Below, piece by piece: positions 36,780 to 36,960 of a stretch of DNA of 36,960 nucleotides. The notes below the pieces were generated by a model. It was not told where the DNA came from and searched no databases. It saw only the letters and a program-made list of their open reading frames with translations. This stretch comes from a virus: IMG/VR virus record IMGVR_UViG_3300047319_001581, positions 1-36,960 of that record; one strand, given 5' to 3'. The translations under genes and the position numbers were made by a program. How positions within the stretch are numbered: position 1 is the first letter of the stretch; every line of letters starts with the position of its first letter.

Positions 36780-36960
36780 ATGGGAATCGTCTATCTGCTT
36801 ATCGGCCTGGTCATCCTCACCGTGGGCCTCATCCTGCTGAACCGAATCCTCAACAAGCTCCTTCCCGAGCTAGGCCTCGACGGAGACTGGATCTTCATCG
36901 TCAAGGGCATCATCGGCCTGATCATCCTTTGCCTTCTGCTCGGCTACTACGGCTTCGGCT
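36780..36960 (+). CDS. small membrane protein, holin-like, cut by the window edge
   Basis: Sixty codons are visible. There are two hydrophobic helices: IVYLLIGLVILTVGLILL and FIVKGIIGLIILCLLLGYYG, joined by a short charged loop (NRILNKLLPELGLDGDW). The frame leaves the window in the middle of a codon and, on a circular molecule, continues at 1-95 to give 91 residues. Two helices and the place beside the protease and membrane genes suggest a holin (inference). Confidence 0.65.
   Translation, partial: MGIVYLLIGLVILTVGLILLNRILNKLLPELGLDGDWIFIVKGIIGLIILCLLLGYYGFG

Overview
The window reads as the complete genome of a temperate tailed phage (HK97-type head, long-tailed siphovirus-like gene order) or the same genome as a circular metagenomic contig. 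Two things argue for completeness. The open frame that runs off the right edge (36780-36960) continues in frame, without a stop, into the frame that enters at the left edge (1-95). The integration site lies in the middle of the window (a 3' fragment of a tRNA-Ile gene at 21728-21769 beside an integrase), not at an end. The host is inferred, not shown, to be a planctomycete: the DNA is GC-rich, and the cargo (a PEP-CTERM-type exported protein, a matrixin with a cysteine switch, small ribbon-helix-helix proteins, Ig-like proteins) has the style of Planctomycetota genomes.

Layout. 59-7842 (+): packaging, head and neck genes (terS, terL, portal, prohead protease, major capsid protein, connector, head closure, gp10-like). 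7876-11396 (+): two large beta-rich appendage genes in an unusual place, between the neck genes and the tail completion gene. The tail completion gene itself (11400-12188) carries an Ig-like N-terminal extension. 12207-18327 (+): tail tube, G/GT chaperones with a -1 slippery site, a short tape measure, and five distal or unknown genes. 18328-19770 (-): control block with an XRE repressor and a 16-bp palindromic operator. 19853-20560 (+): two small ribbon-helix-helix-like proteins. 20557-21651 (-): main integrase, followed by the att site and a candidate small RNA (21854-21925) with a consensus promoter and an intrinsic terminator.

21925-24215 (-): replication-like genes around five 22-bp iterons and a 24-bp palindrome. 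24216-24766: divergent control region; 24767-25276 (+): one secreted protein. 25285-31377 (-): a tightly overlapping operon of small early genes, including zinc-ribbon proteins, a winged-helix protein, a sigma-region-2-like protein and a SANT/GcrA-like regulator. 31578-33620 (+): three accessory genes, each with its own control signals (an RHH protein, a secreted repeat protein, a PEP-CTERM protein). 33715-34946 (-): a second, FimB-like recombinase and a winged-helix-like protein. 35009-35095: a promoter sitting between perfect 13-bp inverted repeats. 35136-36960 (+): an HTH-like protein, a matrix-metalloprotease-like protein and two membrane proteins that lead back into terS.

The most interesting points are the inverted-repeat-flanked promoter next to a FimB-like recombinase at the head of the late operon, the phage-borne PEP-CTERM and cysteine-switch matrixin genes, the candidate small RNA with a structurally matching second copy, the iteron origin, and the insertion/fusion at the tail completion gene. 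Everything is from reading the sequence; no database search was possible.
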